Origin: Geoglobus sp.
Lineage (GTDB): Archaea > Halobacteriota > Archaeoglobi > Archaeoglobales > Archaeoglobaceae
Direction of reading: 5' to 3'
Assembly (NCBI GenBank): GCA_027019885.1
Contig: JALUWC010000336.1
Coordinates: 1-9,105, forward strand
Length of the DNA stretch: 9,105 bases
In this document: positions 1 to 6,783 of the stretch, one piece after another
How positions within the stretch are numbered: position 1 is the stretch's first letter
Layout of the letters: the number at the start of each line of letters is the position of its first letter
Notes under the pieces: generated by a model
Seen by the model: only the letters and a program-made list of their open reading frames with translations
Told to the model about the DNA's origin: nothing
Database searches by the model: none
Made by a program: the position numbers and the translations under genes

Positions 1-116
1 TAAGAGAGATAACCTTAAGCATATCAGATAGCATTCAAAAAACGCTCCTCGGAAGACAACTTCTTGAGAGAATGCTCATATATGCAAGATATAGAGCAAA
101 AGCCCTGCAGAAGTGA
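1..116 (+). CDS. 3' end of an unidentified CDS (partial)
   Basis: Frame 3 is open from the window edge to a TGA at 114-116 and gives about 37 residues ending in ARYRAKALQK. The other two frames have stop codons within the first 32 bases. The peptide is rich in Leu, Arg and Lys and looks like an amphipathic helix (it contains LLGRQLLERM), which suits a protein C-terminus. The stop lies only 4 bases before the ATG of the next gene, so it is probably the penultimate gene of the same operon. I cannot assign a family. A helical Cas subunit such as a Cas11 is possible by context only. The short length is the main reason for doubt. Confidence 0.55.
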   Translation, partial: REITLSISDSIQKTLLGRQLLERMLIYARYRAKALQK

Positions 117-120
117 TACC

Positions 121-1152
121 ATGTCGTGGAGATGCTATCTCACTATATTCAAAGCAGAATCACCAATTCATATCGGATACAAGCAAACAGGCATCCTGAA
201 AACAACCCGCTATTACATTACTGGCAGAGCAATGTGGGGAGCCATTACAGCCAATTTAACAAGAGCGTTATTCGATAATCCAGCCCCGGAAGATTATCAG
301 GCTGTTGGGAATTTTGTTAGGGAAAACATTAGAACAACATACTTTTATCCAGCTATAAAGAAAAATGAAGCGAGTTCCAATCTAAGCGAATACGAAATTA
401 ATGACTATCTTGTCTTTTTACCAGAATATACCGATAAAGGAATAAAATTTGGAAATAAATCGAAGGAATGGTTTGAGCAGACGTTTGTGGGCTCTTTTGT
501 TTCCACTGCACTGGAATCACAAACAAAGACCGCAGAAGAGGGAAGTTTACACGAGTTTGAGTACATTCAAAATAAGATTCGCTTGAACGATGATTCTAAA
601 AACCTTACTCAAGTTTACTGGGCTGGCTATCTTTTTGTAAATGAGAGTAACACTAAAGCAAAAGATAACGAAGGAAAAAGAGTCTATGAAGTTGATGTAG
701 TTGAAGAAAATGATGATCTAAAGATAATCCTCAAAAATGAAGATATTGAAACCTATGCTCTTTTTAAAAAAGATATTCTGAATCTGTTGTTCGTTGGAGG
801 GGAAAGAAACTATGGTTTTGGTAAATTAACCCTTGAACCAGTGGGTTTTAGATCTGAAAATCAAAAACTTTTTGGAAAATTTAAAATTGAGTTGGATGTC
901 AACGAGCCTGTGATAGAAATTACCAGCATAGTTTTAGCACATTTGAATTTAGAGAGTATTGAATTAAAAGAGACATTTAGAGGGGAGATAGAACCTGTTG
1001 TGGGTCTGGAATGGTCTGGGGGTGGGACAGGACATCGAATCAGTTCAGCAGTTGTCTGTGCAGTGCCGGGAAGTCGTGTACCTGTAGAAGACTATGTTTT
1101 GGGTGGCTTTGGAATTCTCAGGTTAACAGAGGTCTCAAATCACAAAAGATAA
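121..1152 (+). CDS. RAMP-superfamily Cas protein, Cas5/Cas7-like (type III)
   Basis: Predicted 343-residue crRNA-binding backbone subunit of a type III effector. Seen in the sequence: an N-terminal RAMP strand and turn (FKAESPIHIGYKQTG, residues 10-24); a helix-start motif where RAMPs usually have PGSSLKG (YITGRAMWGAI, 32-42); a glycine-rich RAMP loop GGERNYGFGKL (226-236); a second Gly-rich segment (EWSGGGTG, 297-304); and a final GGFGILRL (328-335). Two such halves suggest a double-RRM architecture, as in Cas5-group proteins of type III (Csm4, Cmr3, Csx10). I cannot decide which subfamily it is. In-frame TTG (64) and ATG (82) codons also exist, but both lie inside the upstream gene. ATG 121 leaves a 4-base gap after that stop and begins just before the first beta strand. 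It ends an operon that is separate from the cas10 operon, so it may belong to a different type III module. Confidence 0.8.
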   Translation: MSWRCYLTIFKAESPIHIGYKQTGILKTTRYYITGRAMWGAITANLTRALFDNPAPEDYQAVGNFVRENIRTTYFYPAIKKNEASSNLSEYEINDYLVFLPEYTDKGIKFGNKSKEWFEQTFVGSFVSTALESQTKTAEEGSLHEFEYIQNKIRLNDDSKNLTQVYWAGYLFVNESNTKAKDNEGKRVYEVDVVEENDDLKIILKNEDIETYALFKKDILNLLFVGGERNYGFGKLTLEPVGFRSENQKLFGKFKIELDVNEPVIEITSIVLAHLNLESIELKETFRGEIEPVVGLEWSGGGTGHRISSAVVCAVPGSRVPVEDYVLGGFGILRLTEVSNHKR

Positions 1153-1263
1153 AATCTGACAAACTCCTTTATAACTTTGCTGAAGGTGGATCTTGCCGGT
1201 CTTCTGTTTTTCTGTGTTGGGAGATACTCAACGGTTATTAAACTTATCAAAGGTCAGGTAGGA

Positions 1264-1280
1264 TAATTTTTAATTTTTTC
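1264..1280 (+). terminator. putative T-rich archaeal terminator
   Basis: Two T runs (T5 at 1267-1271 and T6 at 1274-1279) lie about 115 bases after the stop of the RAMP gene at 121-1152, just before the converging - strand remnants end. Archaeal RNA polymerase commonly terminates at oligo-T tracts without a hairpin. I saw no clear stem-loop before them. The rest of the stretch 1153-1263 shows no gene or repeat I can support. Confidence 0.45.
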
Positions 1281-1283
1281 GCA

Positions 1284-1429
1284 TCAAGCCACCTTTTCCT
1301 TCCCCATCCACTCCTTTACGATGCTGAACCCTTCCCATTGATTCTGTGCTCCATGTTCCCTCAGATTCTTAACTGCTTTTGGAAGTAGGAGTCCAGTCCC
1401 TCATCAAAAGGCACATTAAAAATGGGTCC
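1284..1429 (-). pseudogene. 3' remnant of a frameshifted gene, possibly type I cas
   Basis: On the - strand, one frame reads FNVPFDEGLDSYFQK (about 1420-1376) and meets a TGA at 1363-1361. The neighbouring frame picks up with KAVKNLREHGAQNQWEGFS and continues through KEWMGKEKVA to a TGA at 1286-1284. Both pieces look like real protein, and a single missing A in the A4 run at 1377-1380 would rejoin them into one C-terminus of about 48 residues. There is no start codon and no N-terminal part. It lies just downstream of the Cas3''-like remnant on the same strand, so it may be the tail of the next gene of that operon, for instance a Cas8a-type subunit. That identity is positional guesswork; I do not recognise the sequence. 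Confidence 0.55.
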
Positions 1430-1434
1430 TCATT

Positions 1435-2073
1435 TTATAAGGGTTTTAGATACAGCTCTCTGAACTCCTCCATAACCTTCAAAAACCTTCTTTTCCCTCC
1501 CCCTCTGTTTTCATGGGCTGAGATGTTGTCGGAAACAATCAGAGCATCCTGATTCAGGTAAGCCAGTTTTTTCAGTTTTGCATTCTTGTTTAAATTAAAC
1601 CAGACATTTCTAACCACCTCATCCACGTACCTCTTAGTGCTGTTCGCAATTGCACCCCTTCTTTCTGCAATGAGCCTCAAAGCTCTGTCGAGGGCATCGA
1701 TTTCACTGCCGTTCAGCATCGATTCAACATCATCATAGAACCTTCCAAACATCTTTATCCCGTTTTCAACATCCCGTTCGTCAACCTTTGGAGCCCTCAG
1801 TCTGACGTTCATGGCGTGGTGATGGAAGAAGACGGCGAAAATGCAAGTGTTTCGCATTATATCGAGATTCTCAACCTTTTTAAGCTCAAACTTTATGAGT
1901 TCCTTAAAAAAGTAGTCAGTAATAAAAGTGGAAAGGTACTCGTGACCTCTGAAGGATAGCCTATTCCACGGTCTCTGATAGAAAATTTTTCCTGAGTCGT
2001 GGAAAATTACTGACAGCCTGATCGCCCTGCTGAAATCTGTAAATAGTCTTTCAGCGCTCTCGAATATCTCCTT
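1435..2073 (-). pseudogene. cas3'': Cas3''-type HD nuclease, 5'-truncated, no start codon
   Basis: Cas3'' is the Mg-dependent HD-domain ssDNA nuclease of type I interference. The - strand frame is open for 213 codons between a TGA at 2076-2074 and the stop at 1437-1435. In order it carries FHDSGKIFYQ (the HD pair, codons at 2001-1996), FRGHEYLS (GHE motif, about 1950-1927), AVFFHHHAMN (a His cluster, about 1836-1807) and SDNISAHENRGGGKRRF (about 1542-1492), which match the Cas3-HD family pattern. The stretch before HD is intact family-like sequence (ESAERLFTDFSRAIRLSVI), but the expected N-terminal helix with the first metal-ligand His is absent. Upstream of the TGA all three frames are full of stops. 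The only ATG in frame, at 1857, would drop the HD and GHE motifs. I therefore call it a truncated pseudogene. The long intact remainder suggests recent damage. An I-A origin is likely but inferred. Confidence 0.75.
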
Positions 2074-2111
2074 TCATTCACTACTAAGTCAACTTTTATT
2101 TATTAGCAGTC

Positions 2112-2153
2112 TTGGAATCACAAACTTTAAATTTTAAAATCAACTAATTCCAA
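2112..2153. repeat. inverted repeat flanking the TATA box (possible operator)
   Basis: TTGGAAT (2112-2118) and ATTCCAA (2147-2153) are perfect reverse complements separated by 28 bases. They bracket the TATA-like box of the CARF operon, and the right arm touches the expected transcription start. A regulator binding both arms could occlude the promoter. A 7-base match in a short AT-rich stretch can also occur by chance, so this is weak evidence. Confidence 0.3.
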
Positions 2154-2154
2154 T
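2121..2154 (+). promoter_or_regulatory. putative promoter of the CARF operon, leaderless start
   Basis: An A/T-only box, TTTAAATTTT (2126-2135), is preceded by an A-rich stretch that could act as BRE. The box centre is about 26 bases before ATG 2155, the normal archaeal TATA-to-transcription-start distance. No Shine-Dalgarno sequence lies upstream of that ATG. Together this suggests a leaderless mRNA starting at or next to the start codon. A 7-base inverted repeat brackets the box and is listed separately. Confidence 0.55.
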
Positions 2155-2880
2155 ATGAATGTTGCTGTTATAGCACCACTCGGTTTGAGCCCTCCTGTTA
2201 TTACGGCTTTTGTGGACCACTTCGGAGGAGTTAGAGACCTTGTCATCATAACAACCAACGAGGAAAGAGTGAAACAGGGATACGAGCTTATCAGAATTGC
2301 CATGAAGCAAAAATACGAGAGAACGAGAATACACAGGCTTGAAGTTCCCTTTGATGACGTAACAACAGAAAACGAGAACTTTGAGTTCATGAAAATAGCA
2401 GGAAAAGCTATCAGGAGACAGAAAGAGAAGTTTGAATCCGATATTGTTTACCTGAATGTCGCAGGCGGGAGAAAAAACATGTGCATTACCCTGTCTATCC
2501 TCGGACAGTTTCTGAATGTAGATGGAATTTTTCATGTTGTTTCGCCGGACATAAAATTAGTCAATGAGATACTGGAAAATCTAAGACCAGACATCGAAAG
2601 AATGTACCACTCTAATAGCGACGAGGAGAAACTGGAAATCTACAAAGAAAAGGAGAAGTACTTCAATTCACTTATGTTTCCCAGAGATTACAAGGTCGTA
2701 AGGATTCCGACAATACCTATATCTGAGGACTATGTGAGGAGAATAATCGAAGCGATTTACAGAGCAGACTTGAGTTCGCTAGCAGCATCTGAGAGGGAAA
2801 TGCTTGTACGCCACGGGCTGGTTGAAGGTGACAAGGTGACAGATTTTGGCAAAAAATTGGTGGAGTGTCTGGTGAGATGA
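2155..2880 (+). CDS. CARF-domain protein, NE0113/Csx14-like; possible ring nuclease
   Basis: This 241-residue protein probably binds cyclic oligoadenylate, the second messenger made by type III Cas10. Residues 1-35 have the Rossmann-like CARF start: a hydrophobic strand, the turn GLSPPV (10-15), and a second strand ending IITT (31-34). Residues 97-109 give a strand followed by NVAGGRKNM, the signature loop of the NE0113/Csx14 group (Lys107 is a likely ligand contact), then a helix and the strand FHVVSPD (126-132). The last 50 or so residues (about 188-241: EDYVRRIIEAIYRADLS, then LVRHGLV, then KVTDFGKKLVECL) look like short helices plus a wing, that is, winged-helix-like. No HEPN or other effector motif is present. 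It could be a sensor or regulator, or a ring nuclease that switches signalling off. Its TGA overlaps the start of the Csx1-like gene, so the two are co-translated. The start is the first ATG after the promoter. Confidence 0.8.
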   Translation: MNVAVIAPLGLSPPVITAFVDHFGGVRDLVIITTNEERVKQGYELIRIAMKQKYERTRIHRLEVPFDDVTTENENFEFMKIAGKAIRRQKEKFESDIVYLNVAGGRKNMCITLSILGQFLNVDGIFHVVSPDIKLVNEILENLRPDIERMYHSNSDEEKLEIYKEKEKYFNSLMFPRDYKVVRIPTIPISEDYVRRIIEAIYRADLSSLAASEREMLVRHGLVEGDKVTDFGKKLVECLVR

Positions 2881-4181
2881 TGATACCCATATTTCAGATC
2901 ACGGGAGATCCCAGTAGATATTATCAAAACGACTTCATTATTGAAGGTGAAAAATATAGAAGCTATCTTTGCTCAGATGCAGTTAGAGAACATCTGGAAA
3001 AGCAAGGGGAAGATGTTAAACTGGTTATTTTCGTTCCAGAGTCATTTCTGACAGATATAACATTACAGGAATTCTGTGACCTCCTTGAGGAAAGGGTCAC
3101 AGATTTTGAACCGGCTGTTTTACCAGCAATTGGGACCTTTCGTAATTGGAAATTTGAAGGTAATGTTGAAGGGGTGATAACGTCTATATTCTTGTATATC
3201 CTCAATCAAAAGCCTGATAAATTTTACATTGACATCTCCACCGGCTTCAACCTGTATCCTGTAAGTTTGTTGGAGGCAGCTAAAAGATATCTCACTTACA
3301 GAAAGCTGGAAAACATTTTGCAGGAGGAGTATAAAGTCAAGGCATTCAAGATTTTTTCCCCGATCATTGGGGAAGGTAGCCATGTTGTCGAGATTCAGGA
3401 TCTGGATGTCAAAGCCTTTTTTTCATTGCCAAATGCAGATGTTGATACCTTAGTAAAACGTGATAAATCTTCCGAAAAAGTTAGTCTGAGAATTGGGGAG
3501 ATAAATAAGGAATATAATCTTGTTAAAAGTCGGTTCAGATCTCTTTACAAGGAACTGACCATGGCTTTCAATGCAATAAGATTCAACACACCCTTGGCGT
3601 TCTTCGATTTGATAGAGATGAGCGCTGAGGTTGATGAGATCGAAAGAGGAGTTTCAGAGTTTGTTAAAACTTTGCTTGAGCCAGTGGAGAACACAGTTAA
3701 AAAGAGAGCGAGGTTACCGGTAGACGGTGTTAACGTTGCAAATGCGTTCTATTCTCTTGCCCTCTATAGAAGCATCCAGAAATTTGCCAAAAATCTTGGA
3801 GATCCGGAAATTGATGAGATTTATGAGAATTTCAGGAAAGTATATTCGAAAAAGAATCTCGGTATAGGAGTGAATGAGTATTTTCTCGGGAGAGATGTTG
3901 AGGATATTAAAATGACTGTCTCCAGAGCGCTGAAAAATAGGAAGATTTCAGAAGAGGAAGAGAAACTTTACGCAAACCTTTATTCTCATCAGAAATGCGA
4001 GGTTCGTATAGATGAAAACAGATCCTACGGAAGCAGCAATATCAAACGGAATTTCTTTGCCCATAGTGGTTTTCTGAGAGAATACACTCTGATAAAATTT
4101 GTGGGAGGTAAGATATACGTTCAATGGCTTGAAGATGCTAAGAAAGAAATTAAGAGATGGTTGGAAAGTCCTGAAAAGTAA
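2877..4181 (+). CDS. csx1: Csx1-type CARF-HEPN ribonuclease
   Basis: This 434-residue accessory RNase should be activated by cyclic oligoadenylate bound in its CARF dimer and then cut RNA non-specifically in the cytoplasm. Seen: an N-terminal CARF domain (about 1-180) with the ligand-loop motif YIDISTGFN (117-125) after a beta strand, as in Csx1 proteins; a long helical middle; and a C-terminal HEPN active site RNFFAH (391-396), the R-x4-H signature, followed by SGF. Both catalytic residues are present, so it should be active. ATG 2877 overlaps the upstream TGA (ATGA). A GTG at 2865 is in frame but has no better ribosome site. GGTGA (2871-2875) fits ATG 2880 best, so the true start is 2877 or 2880. 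Csx1 enzymes are generally cA4-responsive; that specificity here is inference. Confidence 0.9.
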   Translation: MMIPIFQITGDPSRYYQNDFIIEGEKYRSYLCSDAVREHLEKQGEDVKLVIFVPESFLTDITLQEFCDLLEERVTDFEPAVLPAIGTFRNWKFEGNVEGVITSIFLYILNQKPDKFYIDISTGFNLYPVSLLEAAKRYLTYRKLENILQEEYKVKAFKIFSPIIGEGSHVVEIQDLDVKAFFSLPNADVDTLVKRDKSSEKVSLRIGEINKEYNLVKSRFRSLYKELTMAFNAIRFNTPLAFFDLIEMSAEVDEIERGVSEFVKTLLEPVENTVKKRARLPVDGVNVANAFYSLALYRSIQKFAKNLGDPEIDEIYENFRKVYSKKNLGIGVNEYFLGRDVEDIKMTVSRALKNRKISEEEEKLYANLYSHQKCEVRIDENRSYGSSNIKRNFFAHSGFLREYTLIKFVGGKIYVQWLEDAKKEIKRWLESPEK

Positions 4182-4190
4182 AACATCTAA

Positions 4191-4210
4191 AAAGAATTAT
4201 ATATTCTAAT
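4191..4210 (+). promoter_or_regulatory. putative promoter of the cas10 operon
   Basis: In the 63-base gap after the Csx1-like gene, a purine-rich element (AAAGAA, 4191-4196) is followed by TTATATAT (4197-4204), a good archaeal BRE plus TATA pair. Transcription would begin near 4226-4228 and give a short leader containing the Shine-Dalgarno site. The TATA sits inside an imperfectly spaced inverted repeat, AGAAT (4193-4197) and ATTCT (4203-4207), separated by 5 bases. The cas10 operon can therefore be transcribed separately from the CARF pair, although read-through from it is also possible. Confidence 0.6.
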
Positions 4211-4233
4211 CCCTAACTAAAAAACGGTTTGAA

Positions 4234-4240
4234 GGAGGGT
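4234..4240 (+). promoter_or_regulatory. strong ribosome binding site of cas10
   Basis: GGAGGGT lies 4-6 bases before ATG 4245 and closely matches the archaeal 16S anti-Shine-Dalgarno complement GGAGGTGATC. It fixes the cas10 start and contrasts with the CARF gene at 2155, which has none. Confidence 0.75.
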
Positions 4241-4244
4241 CTAA

Positions 4245-6782
4245 ATGCCAAAAATTAATCCTCTTACTCTCGAAGTCTCGGCCAAATACTACAAAGTTGG
4301 TAAGAAAATCTTGGAGGAAATAGGCGAAAAATATGACAGTCTGAGAGAATTTAATGACCAATTGTCACGAACCATTGCCACAATGGATGATCTACCTGCA
4401 GACACAAGATTTCCGGGATTCTTTTCGAGTATTGCTGATCACGCTTTACTGACTTCAGCAATAGCGGTTGCGATGGCTCTTGACCTGTATAGAAAGGGTT
4501 CAGATTTCAGCTCGGAATATCAGGGGGAGATGTCAAAGTTACTCAGTACTGAGGAAGGACTGAAAGAGGTTGTCAGGACCGCGTCACTTCTCCACGACAT
4601 CGGAAAACATCCCCCAGTGGAACACAGTAAGCGCGGTTACGAGTACTCAAAGAAGATCCTCACAAAATTAGGTTTTGGGAGTATAGCTGAGGACGTATCC
4701 CTCTGTGTTTTGAGACATCACTACAGAAAAGAGCTTGCTGAAGAGTTGAAGCCGAAAACTAAGCTTGAGTGGGTCGTAGCTCTTGCCGACAAAGTTGCGG
4801 TTGTAGATAGAGGAATTGTGGGAACGCAATTCGTGCAGATCTATGACTGGATGCTTCAAAAACTGGAACAGAACCTCAACGAGGAAGATAAGAGAAACAT
4901 AAAAGATCTTGTGGAATTCTTAAGAGGTGAGAGAGATACCTTGAATGACATAAGAATACTGCCACTAAAAATGGATGAGATTTTCAAAGCGGACAGAGTT
5001 GTATTTAACCCAAAAGAGGTTTTTGGCTTTGAACCTGAAGTAGGAATCCTTTGCATGGAAATAGCGGGGATCCAGAGATTTGTTATGGCTTCAGATAATA
5101 GAAAGTATATCTCCGGAGCAAGCGCACTGCTCGAAAACGTATTGAGGGAGGTTAGCGGGAAACTTGCACGTATTTTTGCACCTGAAAGCATCGTTTACGC
5201 GAAAGGAGGTTCGATGCTCGCAATAATTCCTGCGAGCTACTACAAAGACATTGCAAAAGAAATCTCGGAAATCTTTAGGAAGCGCACTTTGGTTGTCAGA
5301 CCGAAGCTCCCACAAAAGCACTTTTTTAAATATAAACTTGGGGAGCTGAAATACGGTCCAGAATTTCTCTGGAGCGATGAGAGAGATGCATTCAATCGGA
5401 AGTTCGGGTCCGCTGTTGCTAGGGTGCTGCATTTTCTGGAAGTTGAGGAAGATGGAAGTGAAGAACTGGACATTCCGGTTGCGAAAATTTGCAAGTACTG
5501 CTACGAATATCCCGGAGAAAGTGAAATAATTGATGGAGATGAGAAGGTATTGATCTGTAAGCGCTGTGAAATTGCCGTCAAAGAGCACAAGCGGAAAAGG
5601 GAAAGTTTGTTGTTTAAAGTGGACGTTGAGACTGGAACAGTTGGGGAAAAGGAACTTATCGAGACCGAGATATGGAAAAAGGTTGGAAGAAGATTCGAAG
5701 ATAAGCTCAAAAGCAGTAAGGTCCTTGCTGAGTTAAAATCCAAGGAAGTTAAAGAAATTCTCATAAGATCGGTTGACACATGGGATCATTTGGGCAGGCA
5801 ACCGTTTTACACCCTTTACGGGGATAGACTTGAGGGAGATGTTTACGATGTTGCTTTTATTAAGGGTGATGGAGACAACTTCGGAAAGATAAAAGAAACT
5901 GCACAATCTCCGGCAGCTTACAGAGAAATTTCGAGAATTTTTGAGAACGTCATTGAAGGGTCAATAGTTGAAGCTTTTTCGGATATTTTGATCAAAGAGA
6001 TGGAGATATTTGCCGAGCTGTTGGATAACCGGAGTGGTGAATTCTACGAACTTGAAGCTCCATTTGACATTATCTTCATAGGAGGAGACGATTTCTTCGT
6101 TGTACTTGATCCCGCTTACGTCTTCACATTTATTAGAGCCTTCAGGAGGAATGTTCAGAAACTTCTCGGGGAAAGGGGGGACAGTTACGAAAAAGAAGCC
6201 TATCAAAGACTATCCGTTTTCCCCCTCGGAGTTTCGATGGGTGTAGCTATTGTCAACAGCAAAATGCCCATCAAGCTGGTTTCAGATACGCTGGGTAAAA
6301 TGGTCAAAATTGCCAAAAGAAAGTCGAAACAGGATTCAGAGGGAAAGTTTGGTTCAGAGATATATATTTACATGCAAAAATTCGATCAAATTCCGACAGA
6401 GGAAGAATTAAAGTCCTTAGAGAACTTCACGTCTTTTCCGATGAGCGGGAGGGAATTCTTAGAGTTCGTGGAGGAGGTCAAGTTCTTTGTTGAGGTTGGA
6501 GTTTCTCCTAACTGGGTTAAGAGAGTTTTTGGTGAAGAAAAGCCCTCACAGGTTGATGCGTGCATAAATCTCCTGTTCAAAATGGCGAGAGCAAGTAAGG
6601 AGAGTGATGAGCGCAAAGCACTTGAAAAGCTGTATGAGATTCATGGAAAGTTCAAAATTGGTGATTTCAAATTTAAGCACTTGGACATATCAAGTGTGAT
6701 CAGAATTCTCGCTGAAAAAGCTTCTAAGGTTGAGGATAGTGAGTTAAGAAAAACCGTCTCCATAATTCTGCTGGGTGGTTAG
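4245..6782 (+). CDS. cas10: Cas10, type III large subunit (HD nuclease + GGDD cyclase)
   Basis: This 845-residue signature subunit of the type III complex makes cyclic oligoadenylate and cuts ssDNA when target RNA is bound. The N-terminal HD domain has His66 (ADHALLT), the pair LLHDIGK (His117-Asp118), HH at 158-159 and LADK (Asp182). The first palm region shows GIQRFVMASDNRKYISGAS (275-293) and a degenerate KGGSML in place of GGDD (320-325). A treble-clef zinc site has C416-x2-C419 and C438-x2-C441. The second palm domain has KGDGDNFGK (540-548) and an intact cyclase motif FIGGDDFF (611-618). A helical C-terminal domain (about 720-845) resembles Cas11 and domain D4. Both active sites look intact. 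The length is typical for Cas10 with HD. It is the first gene of an operon with its own promoter and a strong ribosome site; the next gene starts 1 base after its stop. The Csx10-like neighbour points to subtype III-D. Confidence 0.95.
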   Translation: MPKINPLTLEVSAKYYKVGKKILEEIGEKYDSLREFNDQLSRTIATMDDLPADTRFPGFFSSIADHALLTSAIAVAMALDLYRKGSDFSSEYQGEMSKLLSTEEGLKEVVRTASLLHDIGKHPPVEHSKRGYEYSKKILTKLGFGSIAEDVSLCVLRHHYRKELAEELKPKTKLEWVVALADKVAVVDRGIVGTQFVQIYDWMLQKLEQNLNEEDKRNIKDLVEFLRGERDTLNDIRILPLKMDEIFKADRVVFNPKEVFGFEPEVGILCMEIAGIQRFVMASDNRKYISGASALLENVLREVSGKLARIFAPESIVYAKGGSMLAIIPASYYKDIAKEISEIFRKRTLVVRPKLPQKHFFKYKLGELKYGPEFLWSDERDAFNRKFGSAVARVLHFLEVEEDGSEELDIPVAKICKYCYEYPGESEIIDGDEKVLICKRCEIAVKEHKRKRESLLFKVDVETGTVGEKELIETEIWKKVGRRFEDKLKSSKVLAELKSKEVKEILIRSVDTWDHLGRQPFYTLYGDRLEGDVYDVAFIKGDGDNFGKIKETAQSPAAYREISRIFENVIEGSIVEAFSDILIKEMEIFAELLDNRSGEFYELEAPFDIIFIGGDDFFVVLDPAYVFTFIRAFRRNVQKLLGERGDSYEKEAYQRLSVFPLGVSMGVAIVNSKMPIKLVSDTLGKMVKIAKRKSKQDSEGKFGSEIYIYMQKFDQIPTEEELKSLENFTSFPMSGREFLEFVEEVKFFVEVGVSPNWVKRVFGEEKPSQVDACINLLFKMARASKESDERKALEKLYEIHGKFKIGDFKFKHLDISSVIRILAEKASKVEDSELRKTVSIILLGG

Positions 6783-6783
6783 C

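Noticed and set aside
64..120. Upstream starts TTG 64 or ATG 82 for the first RAMP gene
   Set aside because: They lie inside the end of the preceding frame, and the extra residues do not resemble a RAMP N-terminus; ATG 121 just after that stop is better.
1011..1241. A 76-codon + strand frame overlapping the end of the first RAMP gene
   Set aside because: It is mostly an out-of-frame reading of the RAMP gene; Cys/Trp/Ser-rich translation, no ribosome site.
1435..1857. Treating the 140-residue - strand frame from ATG 1857 as an intact gene
   Set aside because: Homology-like sequence with the HD and GHE motifs continues upstream of that ATG in the same frame, so the ATG is an internal Met of a truncated Cas3''.
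1284..2076. Insertion sequence as the cause of the gene decay
   Set aside because: No terminal inverted repeats, target duplication or transposase motif could be seen around the remnants.
1153..2154. CRISPR array or leader in the least gene-dense stretch
   Set aside because: No direct repeats of about 25-40 bases with regular spacing are visible; the stretch is explained by a terminator, two pseudogenes and a promoter.
2865..2876. GTG 2865 as start of the Csx1-like gene
   Set aside because: It has no ribosome site and adds only MSGE; the ATGA overlap at 2877 (or ATG 2880 with GGTGA) is more typical.
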